NCBI RefSeq assembly: GCF_050016015.1
Contig: NZ_JBNHEQ010000015.1
Span: 12,242-76,241 of the forward strand
DNA length: 64,000 bases
Origin: Trichodesmium sp002260545
Lineage (GTDB): Bacteria; Cyanobacteriota; Cyanobacteriia; Cyanobacteriales; Microcoleaceae
Direction of reading: 5' to 3'
The notes beneath the pieces are model-generated. The model saw nothing but the letters and a program-made list of their open reading frames with translations. It made no database searches and had not been told where the DNA came from. Position numbers and translations under genes: made by a program. Positions 9,991 through 18,237 of this stretch are shown here, piece by piece. The stretch's first letter is position 1. Each line of letters opens with the position of its first letter.

Positions 9991-10398
9991 TTCTTTTTTG
10001 ATTAGATATTTAATCCACATACAGTGAGATAGATAGAAAAAAAACTATAGCGCTACAGTTATGAGTATTTTTCGAGATTTTTTCTGAAGATTTACTCTCG
10101 TGATTGAATTAAATATCTTTTCCTTTTTTGATTAGATATTTAATCCACATACAGTGAGATAGATAGAAAAAAACTATAGCGCTACAGTTATGAGTATTTT
10201 TCTGGAGGAATTATCAACATTTACCTGACTCAGTCAATTAAATATCCTTTCCTTTTTTGATTAGGAATTGAATCTGAAGTATAGATAAATCAAAACTATA
10301 GCGCTACAGTTCTAAGGAATTTTCTCAAATCCTTCTCAAAATCTAGCCTAGTAGGTGAATTAAATAGTGAATTAAATATATTTTCCTTTTTTGATTAG
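9991..10398. repeat. ~130-bp tandem repeat array, three units plus a partial fourth
   Basis: Units begin at about 9991, 10121, 10250 and 10384, each opening with CCTTTTTTGATTAG (first copy TTCTTTTTT). Units 1 and 2 are nearly identical over their first 80 bp; unit 3 has diverged but keeps three blocks: the opening, an imperfect palindrome ACTATAGCGCTACAGTT, and a closing GAATTAAATAT. Selective conservation of blocks suggests function (binding sites or tandem small RNAs) and not only slippage. Confidence 0.8.
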
Positions 10399-10414
10399 GG
10401 GCAAATATAGCCAA

Positions 10415-11168
10415 TTATAAGTATTTTTTTACGAATTCTTGATAAATAGATACTTTATCTACTGCCTCTGATAAAGAGATATCATAGATTGCTGCCATCG
10501 TAGCTATTAACTGCCTATGAACACCTTCAACCAACTTCAAATTTTGCTCAAACTCACTAGCTGTGGACAACCAAAATTCTTCACGAGCTTTGAATAAAGG
10601 TGTATAATCATAGTCAACATCAAAATCTTTAATAAATTCTACTGTAGGAATAATAATAAATCTATCTCTGATATCATTAAATTTTGCCTCCTTCCAAATA
10701 CGTTCTTTAGTAGACAAAATTTTAGGACATCCTACATCATACTCATACTTTTTCTTAGGCGTAAAAACCTTTCCTGTTTCATTAACGTCAACCTTTAGCA
10801 TCTCAAACAACTCTTCTCTTTTCTTCTTTTCAGGTGGCTTTGTTACATCACCCAAAGGAATAAGAATATTGCGTTTTTCCGCAATATAGTTTCGGATGGC
10901 TACATAAGTAGAGGGATATAGATGAAAGCCAAGTGACATCATATAATCTTGAAGCCAGCAAAGTTATATTATTTGTAGCATCAGAATCATTTCCATAAAC
11001 AACTGTAATAAAATATTTTGTCGTCAATGTGGAAGGTATCATCATGCTAGAAATTAATATGGGAAGTGTAATCTCCTCATTTTCTAGCCTAGTCATTTGT
11101 TGTACCAAGTTTTCGAGTTGTTGGGCTAAAAGCATTTTGCTGGCATTCTTCGTTTCCTTCCATACCAT
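10415..11168 (-). pseudogene. Hypothetical protein, probably one gene split by a frameshift
   Basis: Two minus-strand frames overlap. The upstream frame (11168 down to about 10945) starts MVWKETKNASKMLLAQQLENLVQQ and contains a hydrophobic stretch and YFITVVYGNDSDATN. The downstream frame (10942 to 10415) starts MMSLGFHLYPSTYVAIRNYIAEKR and continues for 175 residues to FVKKYL. The overlap (about 95 bp) is too long for normal neighbouring genes, and the upstream frame loses its protein-like character once the downstream one begins. A single gene with a frame change near 10945 explains both best. I recognise no family. An N-terminal initiation at MLLAQQ is also possible. Confidence 0.5.
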
Positions 11169-11224
11169 ACTACAATATAATAAAAGTTTATACTTTGAAA
11201 GGAAGATTTTAATTAATCAAACCA

Positions 11225-12400
11225 ATGGTTCGCAGAATTTGGCAATGGCTGAAAAGTTTATGGGAAAAATTTTTAGGATTATTCTCTCAAGTCCAAACTA
11301 ACCCTTCAGAAACTCAACCACTATCTCAGTCTCTCCCACCTTTAACAGATACAGATTATGATTTTCTGTTCGGTCAACTTTTAGAAGGTATTGCTCAAGG
11401 TTGGTCTTCCGAAAGAGTAAAGAATTTTTTTGACGACCTGGGAGAACGAGGTAAACCTGAACTTTGGGAGGAATGGCTAAAACGATTTGGAGAAAGATTA
11501 TTAGCATCCCCGAAACCTAATGATCAGTTAGCTCAGAGAATGGTTAGGTTTGCTCACTTGACTCGATCGCTCCCTTCTCTACAATCTCTAGGAAATCTGG
11601 CTAATAATATTGGTAGTGAACTTTTAAGTCGGGATGATAGTGGAGCAATTTGGGAATATGATGGACCTGATGCTGGTGTCTCCCCTCCTCCTCAACCATC
11701 TTTAACAGAAAATCAAGAAAATGAAGCTTTGGAAAATTTAGTAGTTAAGCTTCAGGAAAATCCTAATTTATTAGCAACTGTTGCGCAACAGTTAGGTATA
11801 CAGACTAGCGACCCAAGAGTAGTTATTCAAGCAATGGTTAGTCAGCTTGGGGTGGGAGTGGAAAATCAACAACAGTCTGCCGAGCAAAGTTCGGAAATAT
11901 TTGCTCAGTTAGGTTTGGAGCAAGCAAAAGCTGGAGATTTAGCTGGAGCAGTTGATAGTTGGGAAAGTGCTTTGGCTTTGAAGCCTAATTATCATCAAGT
12001 TTGGTACAATCGAGGCAAGGCATTGGTACAGTTAGAAAGATGGTCTGAAGCCATCGCCAGCCATGACAAGGCTTTAGAAATTAAGTCTGATGATTATTTG
12101 GCTTGGAATAACCGTGCTGAAGCTTTGGGAAAATTGGGGAGATGGGAGGAGGCGCTATCTAGTTGTGATAAAGCTTTAGAAATTAAGGGAAATTATTATT
12201 TAGCTTGGTATAATAAGGCTAATTTTTTGGTTAGTTTGGGAAATTTGACAGAAGCAGTTAATTGCTATGACAAGGCATTAGAAATTAAGTCTAATTTTTA
12301 TGATGGTTGGAATGAGAAAGGAAATGTTTTGAGAGATTTGGGTTTGATGGAAGAGGCTAATAAAAGTTGGGAAAGGGCAAGGGAAATTAAATCTGGATAG
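11225..12400 (+). CDS. Tetratricopeptide repeat protein
   Basis: A 391-aa protein. Residues 1-25 are basic/aromatic (MVRRIWQWLKSLWEKFLGLF), perhaps an amphipathic membrane-associating helix. Residues 35-210 form a helical region of unknown function rich in Leu/Gln. From about 225 to the end there are about five TPR units with the recurring pattern AWYNKANxLxxLGxxxEAxxxYDKALEIKS. TPRs bind protein partners, so a scaffold or assembly role is likely, but the partner is unknown. The start is the ATG at 11225. It is divergent from the split hypothetical gene, with 56 bp between them. Confidence 0.8.
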   Translation: MVRRIWQWLKSLWEKFLGLFSQVQTNPSETQPLSQSLPPLTDTDYDFLFGQLLEGIAQGWSSERVKNFFDDLGERGKPELWEEWLKRFGERLLASPKPNDQLAQRMVRFAHLTRSLPSLQSLGNLANNIGSELLSRDDSGAIWEYDGPDAGVSPPPQPSLTENQENEALENLVVKLQENPNLLATVAQQLGIQTSDPRVVIQAMVSQLGVGVENQQQSAEQSSEIFAQLGLEQAKAGDLAGAVDSWESALALKPNYHQVWYNRGKALVQLERWSEAIASHDKALEIKSDDYLAWNNRAEALGKLGRWEEALSSCDKALEIKGNYYLAWYNKANFLVSLGNLTEAVNCYDKALEIKSNFYDGWNEKGNVLRDLGLMEEANKSWERAREIKSG

Positions 12401-12567
12401 GCAGAAAAAAAGGGCTTGCATATTTGCTGGATGAATTAGGGAGTGTGGGAGGAATTATATATATTTTATTTACCCATTGGAATTATAGTTTTAGAGAAAG
12501 AGGAAATACAAAGATTAATCCCTTAGTTCAGTAACGCTAAAAAAAGATTTGTGTTAAATGTATAAAA

Positions 12568-12771
12568 ATGTCAAAAAATAACAAACAAGAAGATACTTCT
12601 CTATTGCAAGCCTGGCAGAAAAAAATTCAAGACGCTAATCTTAATAATATATTTTGTCATTGTCATAGCTGTGAATATGAATGGGTAGATTCATCCTGGG
12701 AAAAAATATGCCCTAATTGCAATAGTACCCATATTGAGCGTATTTCTTGTTGGCAATTTCCTGATGATTAA
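12568..12771 (+). CDS. Small zinc-ribbon-like protein
   Basis: A 67-aa protein: a charged helical N-terminus (LLQAWQKKIQDANLNN), then a likely zinc ribbon with Cys-pair 1 in FCHCHSCEYEW and pair 2 in ICPNCNST, about 15 residues apart. Such ribbons bind zinc and often serve nucleic-acid or protein contacts. No family recognised. It lies 167 bp after the TPR gene on the same strand, so co-expression is possible but not shown. Confidence 0.6.
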   Translation: MSKNNKQEDTSLLQAWQKKIQDANLNNIFCHCHSCEYEWVDSSWEKICPNCNSTHIERISCWQFPDD

Positions 12772-12862
12772 TTAGAATTTATTCAAAAAATATTTTGGTA
12801 AGATTAGGACTCAGAAGTTAGAAGAAATTGGAATTTAGAGGAGAGTAAATATTTTTTGTTTG

Positions 12863-12971
12863 TTCCCTACTCCCCCACTCCCTTACTCCTCTACTCCCTT
12901 ACTCCCTTACTCCCTATTCCCTATTCCCTATTCCCTATTCCCTACTCCCTACTCCCTACTCCCTACTCCCT
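12863..12971. repeat. Heptanucleotide short tandem repeat (TACTCCC / TATTCCC)
   Basis: More than a dozen near-perfect 7-bp units, changing from TACTCCC to TATTCCC and back. It directly abuts the yajQ stop codon. This is the heptanucleotide STRR type known from filamentous cyanobacteria. Confidence 0.85.
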
Positions 12972-12974
12972 CTT

Positions 12975-13466
12975 CTAACGATAATTAGTAAATTGTAATG
13001 GCATGGGAAAATCTTCTGCTTTTAACCTTTGCATTACTGTTTGTAATTCATCTTTAGACTTACCAGAAACTCTCACAGCATCACCTTGAATAGATGCTTG
13101 AATTTTTTTAAATTCATCCTTAATTAACTTAGTAATTTTTTTAGCATTTTCTTGACTAATACCTTTTTGCAGCTTAACTTCTTGTCTAACTCTACTGCCA
13201 CTAGCAGATTCAACTTTACCAAAATCAAATATCTTTAACGATAAATTCCGTTTAGCTGCCTTAGTTTGTAAAACAGTATGAACCGCATCTAAACTAAATT
13301 GACTACTCGTATTAATCGTAATAGTATCTTCGCCTAATTCTAATGTTGTATTAGAATCTTTCAAGTCATAGCGAGCTTTAATTTCTCGCTCTGCTTGGTC
13401 TATAGCATTCACTAATTCTTGTCTATCAAAATCGCTAACTATATCAAATGATGATGTAGATGCCAT
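12975..13466 (-). CDS. yajQ: YajQ family nucleotide-binding protein (UPF0234)
   Basis: A 163-aa protein of standard family length. The N-terminal MASTSSFDIVSDFDRQELVNAIDQ and the C-terminal GDAVRVSGKSKDELQTVMQ and MPLQFTNYR are hallmarks of YajQ. Members have two ferredoxin-like domains. Some bind cyclic di-GMP and act with transcription factors (shown in Xanthomonas), others bind tRNA or GTP; which applies here is unknown. Start ATG at 13466. It lies 117 bp downstream of the MAPEG gene on the same strand. Confidence 0.92.
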   Translation of the reverse strand: MASTSSFDIVSDFDRQELVNAIDQAEREIKARYDLKDSNTTLELGEDTITINTSSQFSLDAVHTVLQTKAAKRNLSLKIFDFGKVESASGSRVRQEVKLQKGISQENAKKITKLIKDEFKKIQASIQGDAVRVSGKSKDELQTVMQRLKAEDFPMPLQFTNYR

Positions 13467-13583
13467 AACTTTTATTAGATATTATTTTGATTGTACTTAA
13501 TAAAAATTCCTAAGTTCCTATGCCAAATTAATTACAGATCCTATTGACTTCCTGTTCCCTATTCCCTGAGTTCTGGAAGAAGT

Positions 13584-14003
13584 CTAACTATTGACACTAA
13601 TTAAACTTAGAATAAACAAAATAGCTGTACCAGAAGAACTAATAACAAACATGAGCGATCGCCCTATAGGTACATCCAAAATATAAAAGATCGAATAAAA
13701 AAATCGTCCAATCACAAAAGCTACTGCTGCTCCTATAGCTAACACAGAATCTTGTTCTGTCAAATAAGCCATAAAAGAAGCTGTTGCAAATAAAAGAAAA
13801 GTTTCAAAAGAATTTTGATGTGCCCAAGTTGCCCTCTTAGCATAATCAGGCAATTTCTCAAACAAAGCACGAGGCGCACCCAAATCATAGCCTACTTTAA
13901 CACGACCGTAGGCTACTACTAAAAAAGGTGCGTAAACTAGGATTGCTCCTATTACGATGGCATCAAGTAAAATAGATGGTGCTGGTAACTCCAACAAACT
14001 CAT
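13584..14003 (-). CDS. MAPEG family membrane protein
   Basis: A 139-aa protein with four predicted membrane helices. The segment RVKVGYDLGAPRALFEKLPDYAKRATWAHQNSFETFLLF, quoted here only in part as RATWAHQNSFETF, carries the conserved Arg/Asn/Glu pattern of MAPEG (membrane-associated eicosanoid/glutathione metabolism) proteins. Bacterial members are glutathione-dependent transferases or peroxidases in many cases; the substrate is unknown here. It begins 13 bp after the stop of the SLOG gene, so the two are probably co-transcribed. Confidence 0.85.
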   Translation of the reverse strand: MSLLELPAPSILLDAIVIGAILVYAPFLVVAYGRVKVGYDLGAPRALFEKLPDYAKRATWAHQNSFETFLLFATASFMAYLTEQDSVLAIGAAVAFVIGRFFYSIFYILDVPIGRSLMFVISSSGTAILFILSLISVNS

Positions 14004-14016
14004 TTTTTTAGGAAAA

Positions 14017-14520
14017 TTAATCTAGGTAGAACAAAGTTACTACTTTACGTTGTTCTTCTGCATCTTGACAAGTCTTCAATAAAGTATGACTTTCGTGAAA
14101 AGCAAAACAAATCAACTGTTGGCATCGAGAAACAATTTCTTGGTTACAAATAGAACTTGCTTCAGCTAAAGATAATTGATCATTTTTAGGATTTTCCACC
14201 AAATGAATGACCTTCTCCAATTCTTGGCGAGATTCTCTTGGTTGCCGTTTCAGACTTTGAGGTAAAATAACCGTAACCAAATTAGGGTCACCCCTCATTG
14301 CACCTCGAACTGCTGCTAAATTAGTACCTGTTGCACCTGATGTAATAATATGATTTGAACCTAATACCAAAGCATAACTTACCAACTCAATTAATTGTTG
14401 ATGAGTAATAGGAACATGACGAGAACCCAACACAGCAATTCTTTTAGAACCTGTTTGTTGGATTGCTAAAAGTTCCTGTAAAAAATCATCTACCTTGGGT
14501 ATATCAATTGATTGACTCAA
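14017..14520 (-). CDS. DprA-like SLOG (Rossmann) domain protein
   Basis: A 167-aa protein with a nucleotide-binding Rossmann-like core: RIAVLGSRHVPI near residue 27, then ALVLGSNHIITSGATGTNLAAVRGAM, the glycine-rich pattern shared by DprA and LOG-type SLOG domains. In cyanobacteria such short proteins are often labelled DNA recombination-mediator A, but this one is much shorter than true DprA and lacks its flanking SAM and winged-helix domains. A nucleotide-ligand sensor or nucleotidase is as likely. It is first gene of a probable pair with MAPEG. Confidence 0.7.
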   Translation of the reverse strand: MSQSIDIPKVDDFLQELLAIQQTGSKRIAVLGSRHVPITHQQLIELVSYALVLGSNHIITSGATGTNLAAVRGAMRGDPNLVTVILPQSLKRQPRESRQELEKVIHLVENPKNDQLSLAEASSICNQEIVSRCQQLICFAFHESHTLLKTCQDAEEQRKVVTLFYLD

Positions 14521-14640
14521 AGATTTTATCTATATGTAATAAAACTGCCAAAGGGATTATAGCAATTAAATATATTTTTGTACATTATATTTTGTAGGAA
14601 AAATCACAATTGAGTCCAAAAAATTAATCATATAGAAACA

Positions 14641-15098
14641 TCAGGATGTGCAAAAGCTTTGGAACAACCAGCCTGAGAATTTCCCCTTACTCCCCTTCCC
14701 ATTATTTCCGGTATAGTACCCCCTGGATTAAAAGGGTCTTTATATAGGAATGGACTTGCCAGATTATCACGCAATGGACAACAGGTAGGACATTGATTTG
14801 ATAGAGATGGGGCTATCCTAGCTCTCAGTTCATAAACCAAGAGTAGATATTAGAAAATAAATGTTTGGGGTCATCAATCGTTTCGACTATCAAACCAATA
14901 GTCTCACTACAGTAAACTTATCATCTAACTGCTACCCAACTGAAGACCCCCAGAAAGCAAGGATCTTAACAGTTATATTTGACAGTCAGTATAACCGTAG
15001 TGAGGTTTGGATATTTGATGAAATGCCAATTAGATGCCAAACCTGTTTGTTGGTTAGCATTACCCAAGGTTATACCAATGGGTTTTCATGGTATCTGA
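14641..15098 (+). pseudogene. Carotenoid oxygenase (RPE65/lignostilbene dioxygenase family) remnant
   Basis: Plus-strand translation from about 14653 reads KALEQPA*EFPLTPLPIIS, then GIVPPGLKGSLYRNGLARLS and NGQQVGH*FDRDGAILAL: the N-terminus of a cyanobacterial carotenoid cleavage oxygenase. Both asterisks are TGA where the family normally has Trp. From 14861, INRFDYQTNSLTTVNL and LTVIFDSQYNRSEVWIFDE match the family C-terminus, and after a frame change DAKPVCWLALPKVIPMGFHG ends at a third TGA (15096), again at a Trp position. The central ~350 residues, with most iron-binding histidines, are gone. Clearly dead. Confidence 0.8.
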
Positions 15099-15121
15099 AA
15101 TCAAGACCAATAATTTCTTCG

Positions 15122-16195
15122 CTATGTTCCTAGCTGAAAATGATTGAACAAGCGTTCAAAATCAAAATTTTGTGCCATTAGTCTTTTAACACATTCTACT
15201 TTGACAGGTTCATGTAGACGAACACTACCAAAGGTTCGATCTATAATTTCCACAGTAGATAGGGTATCATAGTCCACTGACAAAACAGGTACTTCTACAT
15301 CCTCCGCACGACGCAGCACTAACTCATCAGGTGGAAGTTGCCCAGTTAAAATTAGACAATGGGTTGAAGTTTCTAAAGCTGCTAGCTGAATGTCTGTCCG
15401 ATCGCCCCCCGTAACTACTGCCATATTTGTAGCCTTACGGAAATATTTGATCGCTGCACTAACATTCATTGCACCAATAGTCAAGCTTTCTACCATTAAA
15501 TTCAGGCGGTCAGGGCGACAAAGCACCTGAGCTTTTAATTGCTTAACTAATTCTTCAACTGTGACACTGCGTAGGAGACTGCTTCTAGGCAATATTCCTA
15601 ATACAGGTATATTCCTTGCTTCCAGAAAAGGTTTTACTACTTTAGTTACTGTTTCTTGTGCTACTATTGGGACATCATTAATAACTACACCTAGAAGAGA
15701 ACTACCTAAACGTTGTTTAGCTGAGAGTAAAGAGTCTATATAAGAATGTGAATTTGGACGAGTTACCAAAATTACAGAAGCATGAAGAACTTCGGCAACT
15801 TGTGGCAGTGATAATTCAAACAGACTACCCTCATCTAAGTTACTAGGTCCCTCTAATATTACTAAAGCTTCTCCCTTTACCTGTAAATATTGGGCTAGAG
15901 ATTTTTGATAATCTGTTTTGTCTTCTCCCAGCAACCGCTTATCTATGGTACTTTCGTCCAGCATCAACAAAGTTGGTCGAATACCATTTTCTGAAAGCTT
16001 GAGAGTGTCAGTTATAAACTGCACATCAGCATCTGTCGGAATAGATGTTGGAGTTAAACAGTTTCCCACAGGTTTTCCATAGGCAATACTTATACCTTGC
16101 CCTTGTAACTCATGGGCTACTCCTAAAGTAATTGTAGACTTGCCACTGTAAGGTTCAGTCGATCCAATTAGCAAATAATTTGCAGATTTTGGCAC
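15122..16195 (-). CDS. BioD-like / DRTGG domain ATPase (phosphotransacetylase-associated family)
   Basis: A 357-aa protein. Residues 1-200 form a dethiobiotin-synthetase-like P-loop domain: GSTEPYSGKSTITLGVAHEL holds the nucleotide loop, and LVILEGPSNLDEG is a likely Walker B region. Residues 210-330 are a DRTGG domain (VVTGGDRTDIQLAALE). This N-terminal pair also occurs fused to phosphotransacetylase (Pta) in other bacteria, but the catalytic Pta domain is absent here, so acetyl-phosphate synthesis should not be assumed. A regulatory or ligand-sensing ATPase is more likely. Start ATG at 16195. Confidence 0.8.
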   Translation of the reverse strand: MPKSANYLLIGSTEPYSGKSTITLGVAHELQGQGISIAYGKPVGNCLTPTSIPTDADVQFITDTLKLSENGIRPTLLMLDESTIDKRLLGEDKTDYQKSLAQYLQVKGEALVILEGPSNLDEGSLFELSLPQVAEVLHASVILVTRPNSHSYIDSLLSAKQRLGSSLLGVVINDVPIVAQETVTKVVKPFLEARNIPVLGILPRSSLLRSVTVEELVKQLKAQVLCRPDRLNLMVESLTIGAMNVSAAIKYFRKATNMAVVTGGDRTDIQLAALETSTHCLILTGQLPPDELVLRRAEDVEVPVLSVDYDTLSTVEIIDRTFGSVRLHEPVKVECVKRLMAQNFDFERLFNHFQLGT

Positions 16196-16509
16196 ATCCT
16201 CACTCCTGCAATTAATGAACTTTTGGAAATTATCGCATTTTTAGGGCAAGTATTCCTGTTTATATCTCCAACCTAGGATATATAGCGGTACGGGCAAGTC
16301 AAAAGTCATGCCTTCAAAAGTCAAAAATAATCCCTGACGCTCGTTTGAGCATTTATCAATGTCCTAACCATAATGGGTAGTGCTATAAAATCTTTTTTCA
16401 GGATATATAACAAACATTATAGTGGATTTAGTACAATAGGTCCAAAGTTAGGAGTAAGGTGAAATATTATTTTCAAGGGTTAGTCTTAGAAGTGACTCTC
16501 AAACCTCAA
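16196..16509. other. Spacer, nothing recognised
   Basis: AT-rich, about 310 bp, between the BioD/DRTGG gene and the 124-aa hypothetical gene. No gene or clear repeat structure seen. Confidence 0.4.
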
Positions 16510-16884
16510 TTACTCGTAGCGGAGTAACTTTCCGTAGAAAGTCTTAGAAAAATCAATTATGCGAGTTCTGTTATAATTCAGTAAGACATCGATTAAAAAA
16601 TCAACAAACTCATAACTAGCCATCATAATTTCATAGCTGAGTTCTTGATTACCATCAAACTGCATTCTGCAACGAGTTATGTCTGCAGGTAATATAGAAA
16701 CATTCCAGGTAATAACAAAAGGAATATTTTCGCCTCCTTCTATATTTCTTGCTCCTTCTAAATTTTTTTGTTTGTATAGGCTAATAGCATGACCTAAATA
16801 TTTACGTCTTTTTTCTGTGTAATATGGAGCATAAACAGCTATTTCTCCCTTTTCGGCTGGCTTTAATTGATTAATTTGTGGCAT
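16510..16884 (-). CDS. Hypothetical protein
   Basis: A 124-aa protein of unknown family: MPQINQLKPAEKGEIAVYAPYYTEKRRKY at the start, quoted in part as AVYAPYYTEKRRKYLG, then a mixed alpha/beta region and a C-terminal helix (FVDFLIDVLLNYNRTR). No signal peptide or membrane segment is visible. Amino acid composition is protein-like and the frame starts at a clear ATG, so I accept it as a gene. It is isolated between large spacers. Confidence 0.5.
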   Translation of the reverse strand: MPQINQLKPAEKGEIAVYAPYYTEKRRKYLGHAISLYKQKNLEGARNIEGGENIPFVITWNVSILPADITRCRMQFDGNQELSYEIMMASYEFVDFLIDVLLNYNRTRIIDFSKTFYGKLLRYE

Positions 16885-18237
16885 CCTATTCTATAATCTC
16901 CGTAATAAATACTATCCATCAAAACCTAGTTTTTTTCTGTTTATATAACTAGGAAATTTAGCAAGTATATGTATAATGATTATATTTCAGATCTGAGCTG
17001 ATATAGCTATCATCCTAGAATTCTCTTATGTTATTAAAGTCTGAGAATTCACCCCTTTAAATGAAAAAAAGCGGTCGTTTTGCACCAGCAAAACGCAAAC
17101 CCACTTCGCCTTGTCGCCGACTTAAATTGCGGAGTGGATCTGCAAAAGAGTGTTAGAGCAGTATATCCAATCTACCAAGATAAAAGAAAAATTTTTCCTT
17201 TGCGTCAATCCTCTCTTTTTTAAGGATAGGGAATTGTTTTCCTGCTGAATGCTACCCAAACCACCGTCGCCGACATTAAAATTTTTAATTGCTGAACAAG
17301 TCAGATTAGACCTTCGATAAATTGTAAAAATTAAACCTTTTTTCGTCTCTTTTTTCCATACTTATATCACCTATAACCCAGAACCGATATTCTTTATTTC
17401 GTGACCGTAGCAATATTTTATGAAATTCCTATTATAGATTGAATTAAATAATGATAGCTGAAAATCAGGATATAGCAGATTTGGGGATAAAGATTAAAAA
17501 GAGTAACTATGTCTTATATAGCAATTCCCATCTTGGTGAAGTACAAAATTCTAGGTTTGAGGGAACACTTAACTGGGAATAGAAAAGAAATTAAAGAGCT
17601 TATGTACCTCATAAGCTTGAGAAACCCTATAGCAATTTCCAAAAAGAATATTAGACTTGATCAATACTTCAGTTATTAAGTAATAAGTAAGCTTCAGTCA
17701 TTTTTTTAATGATTATCGGCATTAAGCCAAGATATCTTATGTCTAATAACCATACTTCCTCCGACCTACTCCCAAGGAGATTTAGCAACAATGCATGAGA
17801 TTTGCTATTAGATCAAGCTATTGGATGAGAGTAACTTTCCCATTCCTAGAAATCAAATCATTCCAACAAATTTATCACTTAAGCACAACACTAGATATAT
17901 GAAAAAATAACTATTAATCTGTAAAAATAGTTTTGACAACTAACCAATTGTCAAAAGAATTACCCCAGAATTACCCCTAAATCAAGCTTACAAAAATTTA
18001 TCTATTATTTCCAAGTTGACAGACCCCTATAGCATCTAATATATAGATTAGCTTACAACTATAAAGAGATGTAAGTCCTGAAATTATCAAAAACTAAAAT
18101 TCTCAACCCAAAACTCCTCTAAACCTAGACTCCAGAGGTAAAAAGACCATCTTTATAGTTTTTTAAGGCAGAATTAGGTTAGTCTCTTAAACATAAGAAA
18201 ATTATTAGTGGTTGGATCTTTTAAGATTAGTTGAATT
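16885..18237. other. Long spacer upstream of the GT2 gene
   Basis: About 1.35 kb with no gene recognised. It contains a GC-richer dispersed-repeat island at about 17070-17150 (AAGCGGTCGTTTTGCACCAG...), and a copy of a ~115-bp dispersed repeat at 17517-17632 that recurs at 50257-50391. The rest is AT-rich and could contain the promoter and a long leader for the glycosyltransferase gene. Confidence 0.5.
17517..17632. repeat. Dispersed repeat, copy 1
   Basis: Shares with 50257-50391 the words CAAAATTCTAGGTTT, GGGAACACTTAACTGGGAA, AGAAAAGAAATTAAAGA and GTACCTCATAAGCTTGAGAA in the same order. It contains the near-palindrome CTCATAAGCTTGAG and is bordered by TATAGCAATT on both sides in this copy. 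Confidence 0.75.

Noticed and set aside
9991..10398. CRISPR array or iteron origin at the 130-bp repeats
   Set aside because: Too long a period and no spacer pattern for CRISPR; no replication initiator gene or DnaA-box cluster beside it.
14628..14840. A 70-aa minus-strand protein
   Set aside because: It is the antisense reading of the carotenoid oxygenase remnant, which explains the open frame.
14641..15098. UGA read as Trp
   Set aside because: TGA serves as a normal stop elsewhere (for example the XRE gene ending in ATGA), the gene lacks its centre and changes frame, so decay is sufficient.
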